Shown: in pieces, positions 16,934 to 25,176 of the stretch
Layout: each line of letters begins with the position of its first letter
Position numbering within the stretch: position 1 is the stretch's first letter
Position numbers and translations under genes: made by a program
Origin: Schwartzia succinivorans DSM 10502
Lineage (GTDB): Bacteria; Bacillota; Negativicutes; Selenomonadales; Selenomonadaceae
DNA: 64,000 nt
NCBI RefSeq assembly: GCF_900129225.1
Contig: NZ_FQUG01000005.1
Location: 186,001-250,000 of the forward strand
Reading direction: 5' to 3'
Notes under the pieces: model-generated
Told to the model about the DNA's origin: nothing
Seen by the model: the letters and a program-made list of their open reading frames with translations, nothing else
Database searches by the model: none

Positions 16934-17884
16934 ATGGATGTTGAAAAAATGATTCGTAAAGAATATGTGTATGGAGAGAAACAAGGAGATAACACTATTC
17001 ATATTGCGTTCGGACTGGACAAGAGCTATGTGCGTCCGCTTGGAGTCATGATGACCTCTATTTTGACATATAATAAATCGGTGTGTTTTCATGTCTTTAT
17101 AGATGAAATTGAAGATAATGATTTGCGGCGATTGGAATCTACAGTGGAGAAATATCATGCTTGCTGCTATTGTTATATCGTTAATCCGGAAATATTTAAA
17201 GATTTTCCGCAAACCTTTGGCTGGCATACGGCCATGTATTTTCGCTTTTTAGCATTTGAACATTGTTATTTGAAAGGAATTCGACGATTGCTTTATCTTG
17301 ATGCGGACATGCTTTGCATGGGAAATTTAAGAGAACTGTATTTTATGTCCCTTGAGGGCAAGGAAATTGCCGCAGTGAAAGATCCCGGGCTTCCGGAAGG
17401 GCGGCTGAAGCGTATTGATTTTACCGGAGATGGATATTTTAATTCGGGCATGCTCATGGTCGACCTTTGCGCATGGCATGATAATAAAAATTTTGATACC
17501 GCTATATCAATGCTTCAGAAGACCCCGGAACGTTTTGAAGCACCGGATCAGGATGTTCTCAATCTTTTATACGCCGATAAGGTTTATTGGGCAGGAAAAA
17601 GATATAATCAGGAAAATAATGTTGAGGACATCTACCCGGAGAATACTGTGATTGTGCATTATACAAGTACGCCTAAACCGTGGCTTGCCTGGTACTACTG
17701 CAGTGGGAAAAATTTCTGGCAGCAGTGTTCCGATATGTCGGAATGGAGCGATGTTCCTATTATTCAAAATCCGAGAACCGTCAGGGAAAAAAGACTGCTT
17801 TCACGTACCTGCTTTAAAAAAGGAAACTTTTGGCAGGGAATTATATGGTATTGCAGGTATTTGAGCAGTAAAATATCTGCGTAA
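16934..17884 (+). CDS. Glycosyltransferase family 8
   Basis: Retaining GT-A enzyme of the RfaI/RfaJ/GspA type that adds a hexose (glucose or galactose) from a UDP-sugar to the LPS outer core. It has IHIAFGLDKSYVRPLGVMM at the donor pocket, RLLYLDADMLCMGNL with the metal-binding DAD, FNSGMLMVDL, and the APDQDVLNLL block; HYTSTPKPW near the C-terminus is the usual HxxGxxKPW-like motif. 316 residues, normal. It lies between the acylation genes and licD, apparently in one operon. Confidence 0.9.
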   Translation: MDVEKMIRKEYVYGEKQGDNTIHIAFGLDKSYVRPLGVMMTSILTYNKSVCFHVFIDEIEDNDLRRLESTVEKYHACCYCYIVNPEIFKDFPQTFGWHTAMYFRFLAFEHCYLKGIRRLLYLDADMLCMGNLRELYFMSLEGKEIAAVKDPGLPEGRLKRIDFTGDGYFNSGMLMVDLCAWHDNKNFDTAISMLQKTPERFEAPDQDVLNLLYADKVYWAGKRYNQENNVEDIYPENTVIVHYTSTPKPWLAWYYCSGKNFWQQCSDMSEWSDVPIIQNPRTVREKRLLSRTCFKKGNFWQGIIWYCRYLSSKISA

Positions 17885-17898
17885 AGGTAGATCGATTT

Positions 17899-18690
17899 AT
17901 GACAGAGATGACAATAGAAGAAATAAAGCAGGAAGAAACAAAACTCCTGGTGTGGTTTGCTGAATACTGCGATAAAAATAATTTAAAATATTCATTGGCA
18001 TATGGAACATTTTTGGGGGCTGTAAGGCATCATGGTTTCATTCCGTGGGATGATGATGTAGATGTCATGATGCCCAGAGAAGATTACAATCAATTTTTGA
18101 AGTGCTTTTCGGAAATAGACAGTGGATGGGTGCGACTGGTTCACCCGACAACAGACAGGCAGTATCCGTACCCTTTTATAAAGCTTGTCAGTAAAAGGAC
18201 GTATTTGGAGGAAAAGCGGCTCAAGCCGGAGTATCAGGTTGATGGTATGGGAATCTGGGTAGATATATTTCCTGTAGATTATGTGCATAGCAAGAAAGAT
18301 TTTTTGCGGATTGTTTCTGACTGTAAGCTTTTGGGAAATATGATTTATCAAAGGACACCGAAGCATTGGATTAAACGTGTGACACAGCCGTTGTGGGAAA
18401 GTGTTCTTTCGGCTGTCAGGCCGAATGTACCCGCGCTTGTGGAACGGATTGACAAAGAAGCACAGGCGGACTCTTCTGATAAAATGGGCATATCTATATG
18501 CGGAGAAGGATTAAAGGAGATATTCAGTGCTTCCGTTTGGAACGAACTGGAAGAATATTCCTTTGAAGGATATAGACTGAAAGGGCTTAAATGCTATGAT
18601 ATGTATTTAAGCCAGCTATACGGTGATTATATGCAGCTGCCGCCTGAAGATGAAAGACCGACGCATAATTTTGAGGCTTGGTGGAGATAA
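17899..18690 (+). CDS. LicD family phosphotransferase
   Basis: LicD proteins move phosphocholine or a related phospho-alcohol from a CDP donor to sugars of LPS or teichoic acid. The nucleotidyltransferase-like core is plain: YSLAYGTFLGAVRHHGFIPW then DDDVDVMMPREDY (residues about 35-70), followed by PYPFIKLVSKRTY and GIWVDIFPVDY. 263 residues, typical. It lies 30 bases before the YidC-sulfatase fusion and a few kb from genes that should make CMP-aminoethylphosphonate, so the transferred group could be 2-aminoethylphosphonate rather than choline; this is inference. ATG 17899 is preceded by a weak ribosome site. Confidence 0.9.
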   Translation: MTEMTIEEIKQEETKLLVWFAEYCDKNNLKYSLAYGTFLGAVRHHGFIPWDDDVDVMMPREDYNQFLKCFSEIDSGWVRLVHPTTDRQYPYPFIKLVSKRTYLEEKRLKPEYQVDGMGIWVDIFPVDYVHSKKDFLRIVSDCKLLGNMIYQRTPKHWIKRVTQPLWESVLSAVRPNVPALVERIDKEAQADSSDKMGISICGEGLKEIFSASVWNELEEYSFEGYRLKGLKCYDMYLSQLYGDYMQLPPEDERPTHNFEAWWR

Positions 18691-18720
18691 AAATCTTAAT
18701 CGGGAGGAACAGGGGAGATA

Positions 18721-21471
18721 ATGTCTATATCCGAAATATTATATTCGATTTTAATACTGCCGCTGCAGCTTTTCTTTGAGGTTGTTTTTGTTTTGGCAAA
18801 CAGGCAGCTGCCTCATCCCGGTTTTGCTATTATTGCATTGAGCCTTGTTATGAATTTTTTGGTTCTGCCTCTTTACAGGCGTGCAGATGCAATACAGGAA
18901 GAAGAGCGGGATATTGAGGTAAAGCTGGCACGGGGAGTCGCTCACATAAAAAAGATGTTTAAGGGCGACGAGAAAATGATGATGCTGCGTACCTATTATC
19001 GGCAGAATAATTATCTTCCGACAGATGCCATTAAAGGCTCATTATCGCTTTTTTTGGAGATACCTTTTTTTATTGCTGCATATCAGTTCCTTTCCCATTT
19101 AGAACTGATTAAAGGAGTGGCATTCGGCCCTGTTGCTGATTTGGGGGCTCCGGATGCCCTTTTGACTGTAGCTGGAGTATCAATAAATGTTCTGCCAATA
19201 ATTATGACGGCAGTCAATCTTATTTCAAGTGCAATTTTCGTACGAGGTTACCCTCTTAAAACAAAAATACAGCTGTATTCAATGGCATTGTTTTTCCTTG
19301 TGTTTCTTTATTCATCTCCGGCAGGCCTTGTTTTTTACTGGACACTGAATAACCTGTTTTCCCTTGTTAAGACCATTTTTTATAAAATTGAAAATCCCCG
19401 TAAAGTCCTGGCTGTATTGCTGTCTCTTTGCGGAGTCGCAGCAGCCGTGTACGGAATATTTTTTTATCATGGCTTGGTTCGAAACAAAGTATATATGGTG
19501 CTCTTTGGCATTGTCGCGCAATTATGGCTCCTTTGGAAGACCGGAAAGATTAAGACAAAGGAAAAAACAAGTGAGCCGTCCATACCTGATGCAAAAGTTT
19601 TTTGGATGTCAGCAATATTCCTGACTGTCTTGATCGGATTGCTGATTCCGTCTTCGGTTATCAAGGCATCTCCACAGGAGTTTGTGAATGTACAGCATTT
19701 CTTTCATCCACTTTGGTATGTTGTAAGTGCGGGATGTCTTGCGACAGGGACGTTTCTGGTTTGGATGCGCGTATTTTACTGGATTTCGGATAAACGAGGG
19801 AAGGTAATATTCGAACGTATTCTTTTGTGTTTGTGCGGAGCAGCCGTTGTAGACTACATTTTTTTTGGTACAGATTACGGGATATTATCATACCTTTTGA
19901 AATATGATAGACCAATTAATATAACATCCAAACTTAAAATGATAAATACGCTTGTTTTGATATTTACATCAGGCATAATATGCTGGGGGATTAAGCGTTA
20001 CAGAAATAAAATCTTTAGCATTCTATTGACTGTAATACTGGCGGCCGGAGGTATGTCGGCGTTCAATGTTTATGAAGTATGGAGCAATATAAAAATCTTG
20101 GAGAAGCGTATAGAAGGCGGTAATGCTGCCGGACGGGACGAGAAGATTATACAGCTTAGCAAATCGGGAAAGAATGTTGTTGTTATTATGTTAGACAGGG
20201 GTATGGGCCCTTATATCCCATATCTTTTCAATGAAAATAAAAACTTGAGGGAGCAGTTTTCAGGTTTTACCTACTATCCTAATACAACGTCTTTTGGCGG
20301 TTTTACAAATTTTGGAACTCCTGCCCTGTTTGGTGGGTATGAGTATACACCGATGGAGATGAACAGTAGAAAAGATGAAAAACTGGTTTCCAAGCAGAAC
20401 GAGGCGTTAAAGGTTATGCCGGTGTTATTTTCTCAAAATGGGTATGAAGTTACGGTGTGCGACCCGTCTTACGCCAACTATCAATGGGTACCTGATTTAT
20501 CCATTTATTCTGATTATCCCGGCATACGGACGTATAATCTTGATGGAAAATATAGTGATTCGTTAGTTGATGAAGTTGCAAGTAATAAAAGGAACTTCTT
20601 CTTCTACAGTCTTATGAGAAGTTCCCCGCAGCTGATACAGGGAACGGTGTATGATAACGGGCAATATAATCATACCAGGTACAGTTCACAAAAAATATAT
20701 GGGCCGTCAAAGGCAGATGGTATAGCGCCGAGCTTTATGAATACGTACAGTGTGCTGACAAATTTGCGGAGGATTACTGCAATCAGGGGAGATGTCGGAA
20801 ATACATTTCTGATGATGACCAATAATGCAACGCATGAGCCAATGATGCTGCAGGAGCCTGAATATTTACCCGCTGAGCGTGTGGATAATATAGAGTACGA
20901 TGCACAGAATAAGAGCCGTTTTAATGTTGACGGCAAAAATATGAAGATGGAAAATGAACAGCATTATATCCATTATGAATCAAATATGGCAGTACTTAAT
21001 GCGTTGGGGAAATGGTTTGATTACTTAAAGAAAAATGGGGTATATGATAATACCCGAATCATAATCGTGTCGGATCATGGGCGTCAGATGGGGCAATTTG
21101 ATGAATTAATCGTCAAGAAAAAAGGAAAAACTTACGACATAGAAGGTTTTGCTGCACTGCTTATGGTTAAGGATTACGACGCGCAGGAGTTCAATGTATC
21201 GAATGAATTCATGACCAATGGTGATGTGCCGTCGTTAGCTGTAGCAAAACTGATTGATGAGCCGATGAATCCGTTTACCGGCAAAATAATCAGCAACGCG
21301 GAAAAAACAGCTCATGCGCAGTATATTATTACGTCGAATAAATGGAATACTGACAAGAATAATGGAACGCAATTCCTACCTTCCGACTGGCTTACAGTGC
21401 ATGATGACATTTGGAACAAGGATAATTGGGAGTTTGCCGCTGAGGATGCGGTGTTGACCGGCAGTGAATGA
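18721..21471 (+). CDS. YidC/Oxa1-like domain fused to a sulfatase-fold phosphotransferase
   Basis: 916 residues. Residues about 10-225 look like the YidC/Oxa1 membrane insertase core (IIALSLVMNFLVLPLYRRAD, a charged cytoplasmic loop, DAIKGSLSLFLEIPFFIAAY, YSSPAGLVFYWTLNNLFSL). About six further membrane segments follow (225-450). From about 485 a sulfatase/LtaS-like domain appears: VVVIMLDRGMG (metal Asp), FTNFGTPALFGGYE with the likely Thr nucleophile near 533, TNNATHEPM, and VSDHGRQMG. The likely role is attaching a phospho- or phosphono-group to an exported glycan; insertase activity is not implied. It follows licD and faces the phosphonate operon. AGGAGG and GGGGAG precede the ATG. Confidence 0.8.
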   Translation: MSISEILYSILILPLQLFFEVVFVLANRQLPHPGFAIIALSLVMNFLVLPLYRRADAIQEEERDIEVKLARGVAHIKKMFKGDEKMMMLRTYYRQNNYLPTDAIKGSLSLFLEIPFFIAAYQFLSHLELIKGVAFGPVADLGAPDALLTVAGVSINVLPIIMTAVNLISSAIFVRGYPLKTKIQLYSMALFFLVFLYSSPAGLVFYWTLNNLFSLVKTIFYKIENPRKVLAVLLSLCGVAAAVYGIFFYHGLVRNKVYMVLFGIVAQLWLLWKTGKIKTKEKTSEPSIPDAKVFWMSAIFLTVLIGLLIPSSVIKASPQEFVNVQHFFHPLWYVVSAGCLATGTFLVWMRVFYWISDKRGKVIFERILLCLCGAAVVDYIFFGTDYGILSYLLKYDRPINITSKLKMINTLVLIFTSGIICWGIKRYRNKIFSILLTVILAAGGMSAFNVYEVWSNIKILEKRIEGGNAAGRDEKIIQLSKSGKNVVVIMLDRGMGPYIPYLFNENKNLREQFSGFTYYPNTTSFGGFTNFGTPALFGGYEYTPMEMNSRKDEKLVSKQNEALKVMPVLFSQNGYEVTVCDPSYANYQWVPDLSIYSDYPGIRTYNLDGKYSDSLVDEVASNKRNFFFYSLMRSSPQLIQGTVYDNGQYNHTRYSSQKIYGPSKADGIAPSFMNTYSVLTNLRRITAIRGDVGNTFLMMTNNATHEPMMLQEPEYLPAERVDNIEYDAQNKSRFNVDGKNMKMENEQHYIHYESNMAVLNALGKWFDYLKKNGVYDNTRIIIVSDHGRQMGQFDELIVKKKGKTYDIEGFAALLMVKDYDAQEFNVSNEFMTNGDVPSLAVAKLIDEPMNPFTGKIISNAEKTAHAQYIITSNKWNTDKNNGTQFLPSDWLTVHDDIWNKDNWEFAAEDAVLTGSE

Positions 21472-21486
21472 CATAATATTAATAAA

Positions 21487-21531
21487 TAAAAAGAACTCAG
21501 CCATCCAATAAGAGTGGCTGAGTTCTTTGCA
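21487..21531. terminator. Bidirectional terminator
   Basis: AAGAACTCAGCCA (21491-21503) pairs with TGGCTGAGTTCTT (21515-21527), with A-tract on the left and TTT on the right. It separates the plus-strand YidC-sulfatase gene from the convergent phosphonate operon. Confidence 0.85.
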
Positions 21532-21545
21532 TGTGACAGAGCTGA

Positions 21546-22667
21546 TTACAATGTTTTCAAATATTCCATAAAGTTCTGCTTGTTTTCAAGGGCAGTTGTC
21601 GTCGGACGGCCGAGGTCTTCTCTGGCTCCAAGAGAGCACTTGACTTCAATCAAACTTAATTCATCCCTGCTTTTAGCTTCAGCAAGCGCTCTGTCGAGAG
21701 CTTCAAATGTATCAACACTCACCGCATTCGGGTATCCGCAGGCTGAGGCGATTTGGACGAGGTCGATGGAAGAGGCTACGGTAGGCATACCTCCAACGGT
21801 CTCATGTGCACCGTTGTTAATTATTACATGTATAAGATTATTAGGTTTGTTTGTTCCTATGACTGCCATTGCTCCCATGTGCATGAGCACAGCGCCGTCG
21901 CCATCCAGACACCAGATTTTTTGTTTTGGCTTGTTGATTGCTATTCCGAGGGCGATAGAGCTGGAATGCCCCATAGACCCTACAGTCAGAAAATCATATT
22001 TGTGACTCTGCCCATTGGCAACGCGGGTCTCAAAGAGCTCTCTGGAAGCCTTTCCGGTCGTACTGATAATTAAATCTTCTCCCGACACCTTTACGATGTG
22101 CTGAATAATTTCTTCGCGCACCATCTTATTGTCGTTTTTGTACTCAATTTTTGGGGCATCAGTCAAAGCCCCCTTACGGATTACAAACGCAACATCCTTG
22201 CCTTTTGAGAGGATTGAACGGAACTCTTCCATTTTAGCAGAAAGCTCTTTTTCTGTGGTTTCTTTTCCGATTACAAAGGAAGCAATATCCATATCCTCAA
22301 GGAGTTTAACGGTAACCTCACCCTGATAAATATGCTGTGGTTCATCATGAAGTCCGGGTTCACCGCGCCATCCGATAATGAACACTAAAGGAATAGCATA
22401 AACCCTGTCGTTGAGAAGGGAAGCTGCCGGGTTTATGATATTGCCCTCACCTGAATTTTGCATATAAACAACGGGGATTTTCCCCGTTGCCAGGTGATAC
22501 CCCGCTGCCAGAGCCGCGCAGTTGCCCTCATTTGCGGCGATAACGTGATGCTTAGGGTCAATGCCGTATTTTGACATCAGATAATTGCACAGCGCTTTAA
22601 GCTGTGAGTCAGGTACACCTGTATAAAAATCTGAGCCGATTATCTCTGCCAGTCTTTCTACATTCAT
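21546..22667 (-). CDS. aepY: Phosphonopyruvate decarboxylase
   Basis: Thiamine-diphosphate enzyme that decarboxylates phosphonopyruvate to phosphonoacetaldehyde, the step that pulls phosphonate synthesis forward. N-terminal Pyr domain with FYTGVPDSQLKAL and AANEGNCAALAAGYHLATG (catalytic Glu); the C-terminal PP domain has LTVGSMGHSSSIALGIA and LDGDGAVLMHMGAM followed by the metal-binding NNGAHETVGG. ATG 22667 is chosen because AGGAGG lies 9 bases upstream; a TTG 6 bases earlier is too close to it. 373 residues. Last gene of the minus-strand operon, 14 bases after pepM. Confidence 0.94.
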   Translation of the reverse strand: MNVERLAEIIGSDFYTGVPDSQLKALCNYLMSKYGIDPKHHVIAANEGNCAALAAGYHLATGKIPVVYMQNSGEGNIINPAASLLNDRVYAIPLVFIIGWRGEPGLHDEPQHIYQGEVTVKLLEDMDIASFVIGKETTEKELSAKMEEFRSILSKGKDVAFVIRKGALTDAPKIEYKNDNKMVREEIIQHIVKVSGEDLIISTTGKASRELFETRVANGQSHKYDFLTVGSMGHSSSIALGIAINKPKQKIWCLDGDGAVLMHMGAMAVIGTNKPNNLIHVIINNGAHETVGGMPTVASSIDLVQIASACGYPNAVSVDTFEALDRALAEAKSRDELSLIEVKCSLGAREDLGRPTTTALENKQNFMEYLKTL

Positions 22668-22681
22668 CTTCAAAGTCCTCC

Positions 22682-23977
22682 TTACAGTTCATCAATCAGT
22701 GTGATGATCTGCTTGATTGGCATGAGTCTGTCATCTACTTCTTTGGCTCTGTGATATTTCAGAATATCCTCGGCCGTTTTCTGCATTGCAGGGAATGCGG
22801 CTCTTGTTAGCTGATTTGCATATATTACGATATTTACACCGTGTGAAGCGAGTTCATCCTCAGTAATGATGTTAAAGCTGCTCGGGACAACCACAATAGG
22901 AGTAACCGTATCTACTTCCCTGAATTTATCGCAAAACTCAAGAATTTCAGCAGGGTCCTTCTTGCGGCTGTGAATCATTATTCCGTCGGCACCTGCTTTT
23001 ACAAACGCAAATGCTCTTTCCAGCGCATCCTCCATGCCTTTTTCAAGAATGAGGCTTTCTATTCTTGCGATAATCATGAAGTCATCGGTAAGCTGAGCTT
23101 TTTTGCCGGCGGCAATCTTTGCGCTCATTTCTTCAATGGTAGCCTGGGTTTGCTTGACTTCAGTACCGAAGAGGGAGTTTTTCTTGAGCCCCTTTTTATC
23201 CTCGATAATGATAGCAGAAACACCCATCCGCTCCAGACTTCTTACCGTATATACAAAATGTTCCGTAAGTCCGCCCGTATCTCCGTCAAATATGATTGGC
23301 TTGGTTGTAACCTCCATGATATCGTCTATTGTTCTGAATCTGCTGGTCATATCAACAAGCTCGATATCCGGTTTTCCCTTTGCGGTGCTGTCGCAGAGGC
23401 TGGATATCCACATGGCATCAAACTGGTCAAGCTTTCCCTCGTTCTCTACCACCGTTTTTTCGACAATCAGTCCCGTAATACCACTGTGAGCTTCCATAAC
23501 TTTAACGATAGGGGTCATGGAAATCAGCTGACGAAGCCTTTTACGTCTGTATTCCGGCATAGCGAGCTTTTCACGCAGCTGCATGTCAATTTTTTTGACC
23601 TTGTCGTTGTATGTATACGGAATATCGATGACTTCTCCGCCGTAGGCAGAAAGCAGCTCTTCTACATGGTCACGAATTGCTTTTTCGGGCCCGGTTTTCC
23701 AGTTGTCCCCATGTATGACGTAATCAGGCTGTATAAGAGTGATTACATCGTCATACATCATTTCATTCTGGATAACTACTTCTTCAACTCCATCAATAGA
23801 CCTGTAGAGCTTAAGACGCTCTTCCTGGCTTATTGTCGGGAATTTGTTATAGCGGATAAGAGTCTCATCAGAAAGGCAGCCTACAATTACCTTTCCTCTC
23901 TTGTGTGCTTCTTCGATAATGTTTAGGTGACCTTCGTGGATTACGTCGGTACAGAAACAGGTATAAACTGTTTTCAT
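22682..23977 (-). CDS. aepX: Phosphoenolpyruvate phosphomutase with N-terminal nucleotidyltransferase domain
   Basis: Converts phosphoenolpyruvate to phosphonopyruvate, forming the C-P bond. The mutase domain (about 145-431) has the DGDTGG metal/substrate loop and the diagnostic EDKKGLKKNS, separating it from isocitrate lyase relatives, and ARIESLI. The first 135 residues form a separate cytidylyltransferase-like domain of the TagD type (FCTDVIHEGHLNIIEEA with the HxGH motif; FPTISQEERLKL), making the protein 431 rather than about 300 residues. Its substrate is unknown. AAGGAG is 7 bases from the ATG. Second last in the operon, 12 bases after phnW. Confidence 0.94.
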   Translation of the reverse strand: MKTVYTCFCTDVIHEGHLNIIEEAHKRGKVIVGCLSDETLIRYNKFPTISQEERLKLYRSIDGVEEVVIQNEMMYDDVITLIQPDYVIHGDNWKTGPEKAIRDHVEELLSAYGGEVIDIPYTYNDKVKKIDMQLREKLAMPEYRRKRLRQLISMTPIVKVMEAHSGITGLIVEKTVVENEGKLDQFDAMWISSLCDSTAKGKPDIELVDMTSRFRTIDDIMEVTTKPIIFDGDTGGLTEHFVYTVRSLERMGVSAIIIEDKKGLKKNSLFGTEVKQTQATIEEMSAKIAAGKKAQLTDDFMIIARIESLILEKGMEDALERAFAFVKAGADGIMIHSRKKDPAEILEFCDKFREVDTVTPIVVVPSSFNIITEDELASHGVNIVIYANQLTRAAFPAMQKTAEDILKYHRAKEVDDRLMPIKQIITLIDEL

Positions 23978-23989
23978 ATGGATTCTCCT

Positions 23990-25123
23990 TTACTTTTTGT
24001 AGTTTACCGGGGTTTGGACGCCCGTTGTTTTCAGTGCTTCTTTGAACACCACAAAGAAGTCTTTTATGTCAGCTTCATCAATCGCGCCAAGAGCGCATAA
24101 TCTGAATGTGTTGGTTGCACTTATTTTGCCGGGGTATATGGTAAAGCCTCTATCGTAGCAGTAGTCATGCACCTTTTCAAATGACCAGTTCGGGTCATCC
24201 GGATAAATGGCCGTTGACACTAATCCTGTTCTCCACTCCGGTTTGATAACCTGTTTGAACCCCAGCTCGTCAAGCCCGGCATTTATTGCGTTAAATACTC
24301 TTGTGTGCCTTGCCCATTTAGCTTCTTCCCCTTCGGCCCAGTATTCCTTTAGCGCCTGTATAGCTGCGTAAATGGTTTGAACAGGGGGAGTGAAATGCAT
24401 CTCTCCGGTACGCTCGAAGAAATCATACTGCATATAAAGATTGCAATAGTAAGAGCGTTTCGGATAATCTTTGCTGGCTTCGATGATGCTGCGATTGCCT
24501 ACAATAAAGCTCAAGCCCGTGAAGGCCATCAGCCCCTTCTGGGCAGAAGCCATGCAGAAGTCAATGTTGTCCTCTTCAATATTGATTGGCCTCATTGCAT
24601 AGGTCGAGGTCGTATCTACGGTGAAAATTGCACCGTACTTGTGTACCAACGCGCCTATCTCACGAATTGGGTTCAGAAGCCCGGTCCCTGTTTCATTGTG
24701 AGTAGTGTGAACTAATCCTATGTTCGGGTTTTTCTTCAGAACATCCTCAATCTGGCCTAAATCAGGTATCTGATCTACAGGGAAATTTAGGTCAATATGT
24801 GGAAGTCCGTAATACTGGCAAATTTCAACGGCTCGGGTAGAATATGCACCGTTATTTATTACCAGAACCTTTTTCCCTTCAGGAAGAAGACTGTTGATTA
24901 CCACATCAATATTGATTGTACCTGAACCGCAGAACAATACGCTTGTGTATCGTTCAAGACTGCCGTGAACTATTTTGACTAAATCCTCACGGAGCCCTTT
25001 CATTAACCCGCCAAAGTCTTTTTCGCGAGGGCAGATATCAGGGACCACCTGGGCGTATTTGACTGTATCTGTCGTGGTAGAGGGCCCGGGGTTGAGCAGA
25101 ACATTTCTTTTTATAGAGTCCAT
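23990..25123 (-). CDS. phnW: 2-aminoethylphosphonate aminotransferase
   Basis: PLP-dependent class V aminotransferase. Here, next to pepM and ppd, it most likely works in the synthetic direction, aminating phosphonoacetaldehyde to 2-aminoethylphosphonate (AEP). Seen: LNPGPSTTTDTVK at the N-terminus, FCGSGTINIDVVIN, TTHNETGTGLLNP, VDTTSTYAMRPI and the PLP lysine in MASAQKGLMAFTGLSF. ATG 25123 has AGAGG 7 bases upstream; an upstream TTG at 25144 precedes that site. 377 residues, normal. A 7-bp inverted repeat (GTTCAAA/TTTGAAC, 25139-25174) lies before it. Confidence 0.93.
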   Translation of the reverse strand: MDSIKRNVLLNPGPSTTTDTVKYAQVVPDICPREKDFGGLMKGLREDLVKIVHGSLERYTSVLFCGSGTINIDVVINSLLPEGKKVLVINNGAYSTRAVEICQYYGLPHIDLNFPVDQIPDLGQIEDVLKKNPNIGLVHTTHNETGTGLLNPIREIGALVHKYGAIFTVDTTSTYAMRPINIEEDNIDFCMASAQKGLMAFTGLSFIVGNRSIIEASKDYPKRSYYCNLYMQYDFFERTGEMHFTPPVQTIYAAIQALKEYWAEGEEAKWARHTRVFNAINAGLDELGFKQVIKPEWRTGLVSTAIYPDDPNWSFEKVHDYCYDRGFTIYPGKISATNTFRLCALGAIDEADIKDFFVVFKEALKTTGVQTPVNYKK

Positions 25124-25176
25124 AACTATACCTCTTTTGTTCAAATTATGCCTATTATCTATATGAGTTTGAACGC

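Noticed and set aside
17899-21471. Choline-phosphate (lic1-type) decoration locus
   Set aside because: No choline kinase or choline transporter is in view, whereas a full aminoethylphosphonate route is adjacent; choline cannot be excluded but is less supported.
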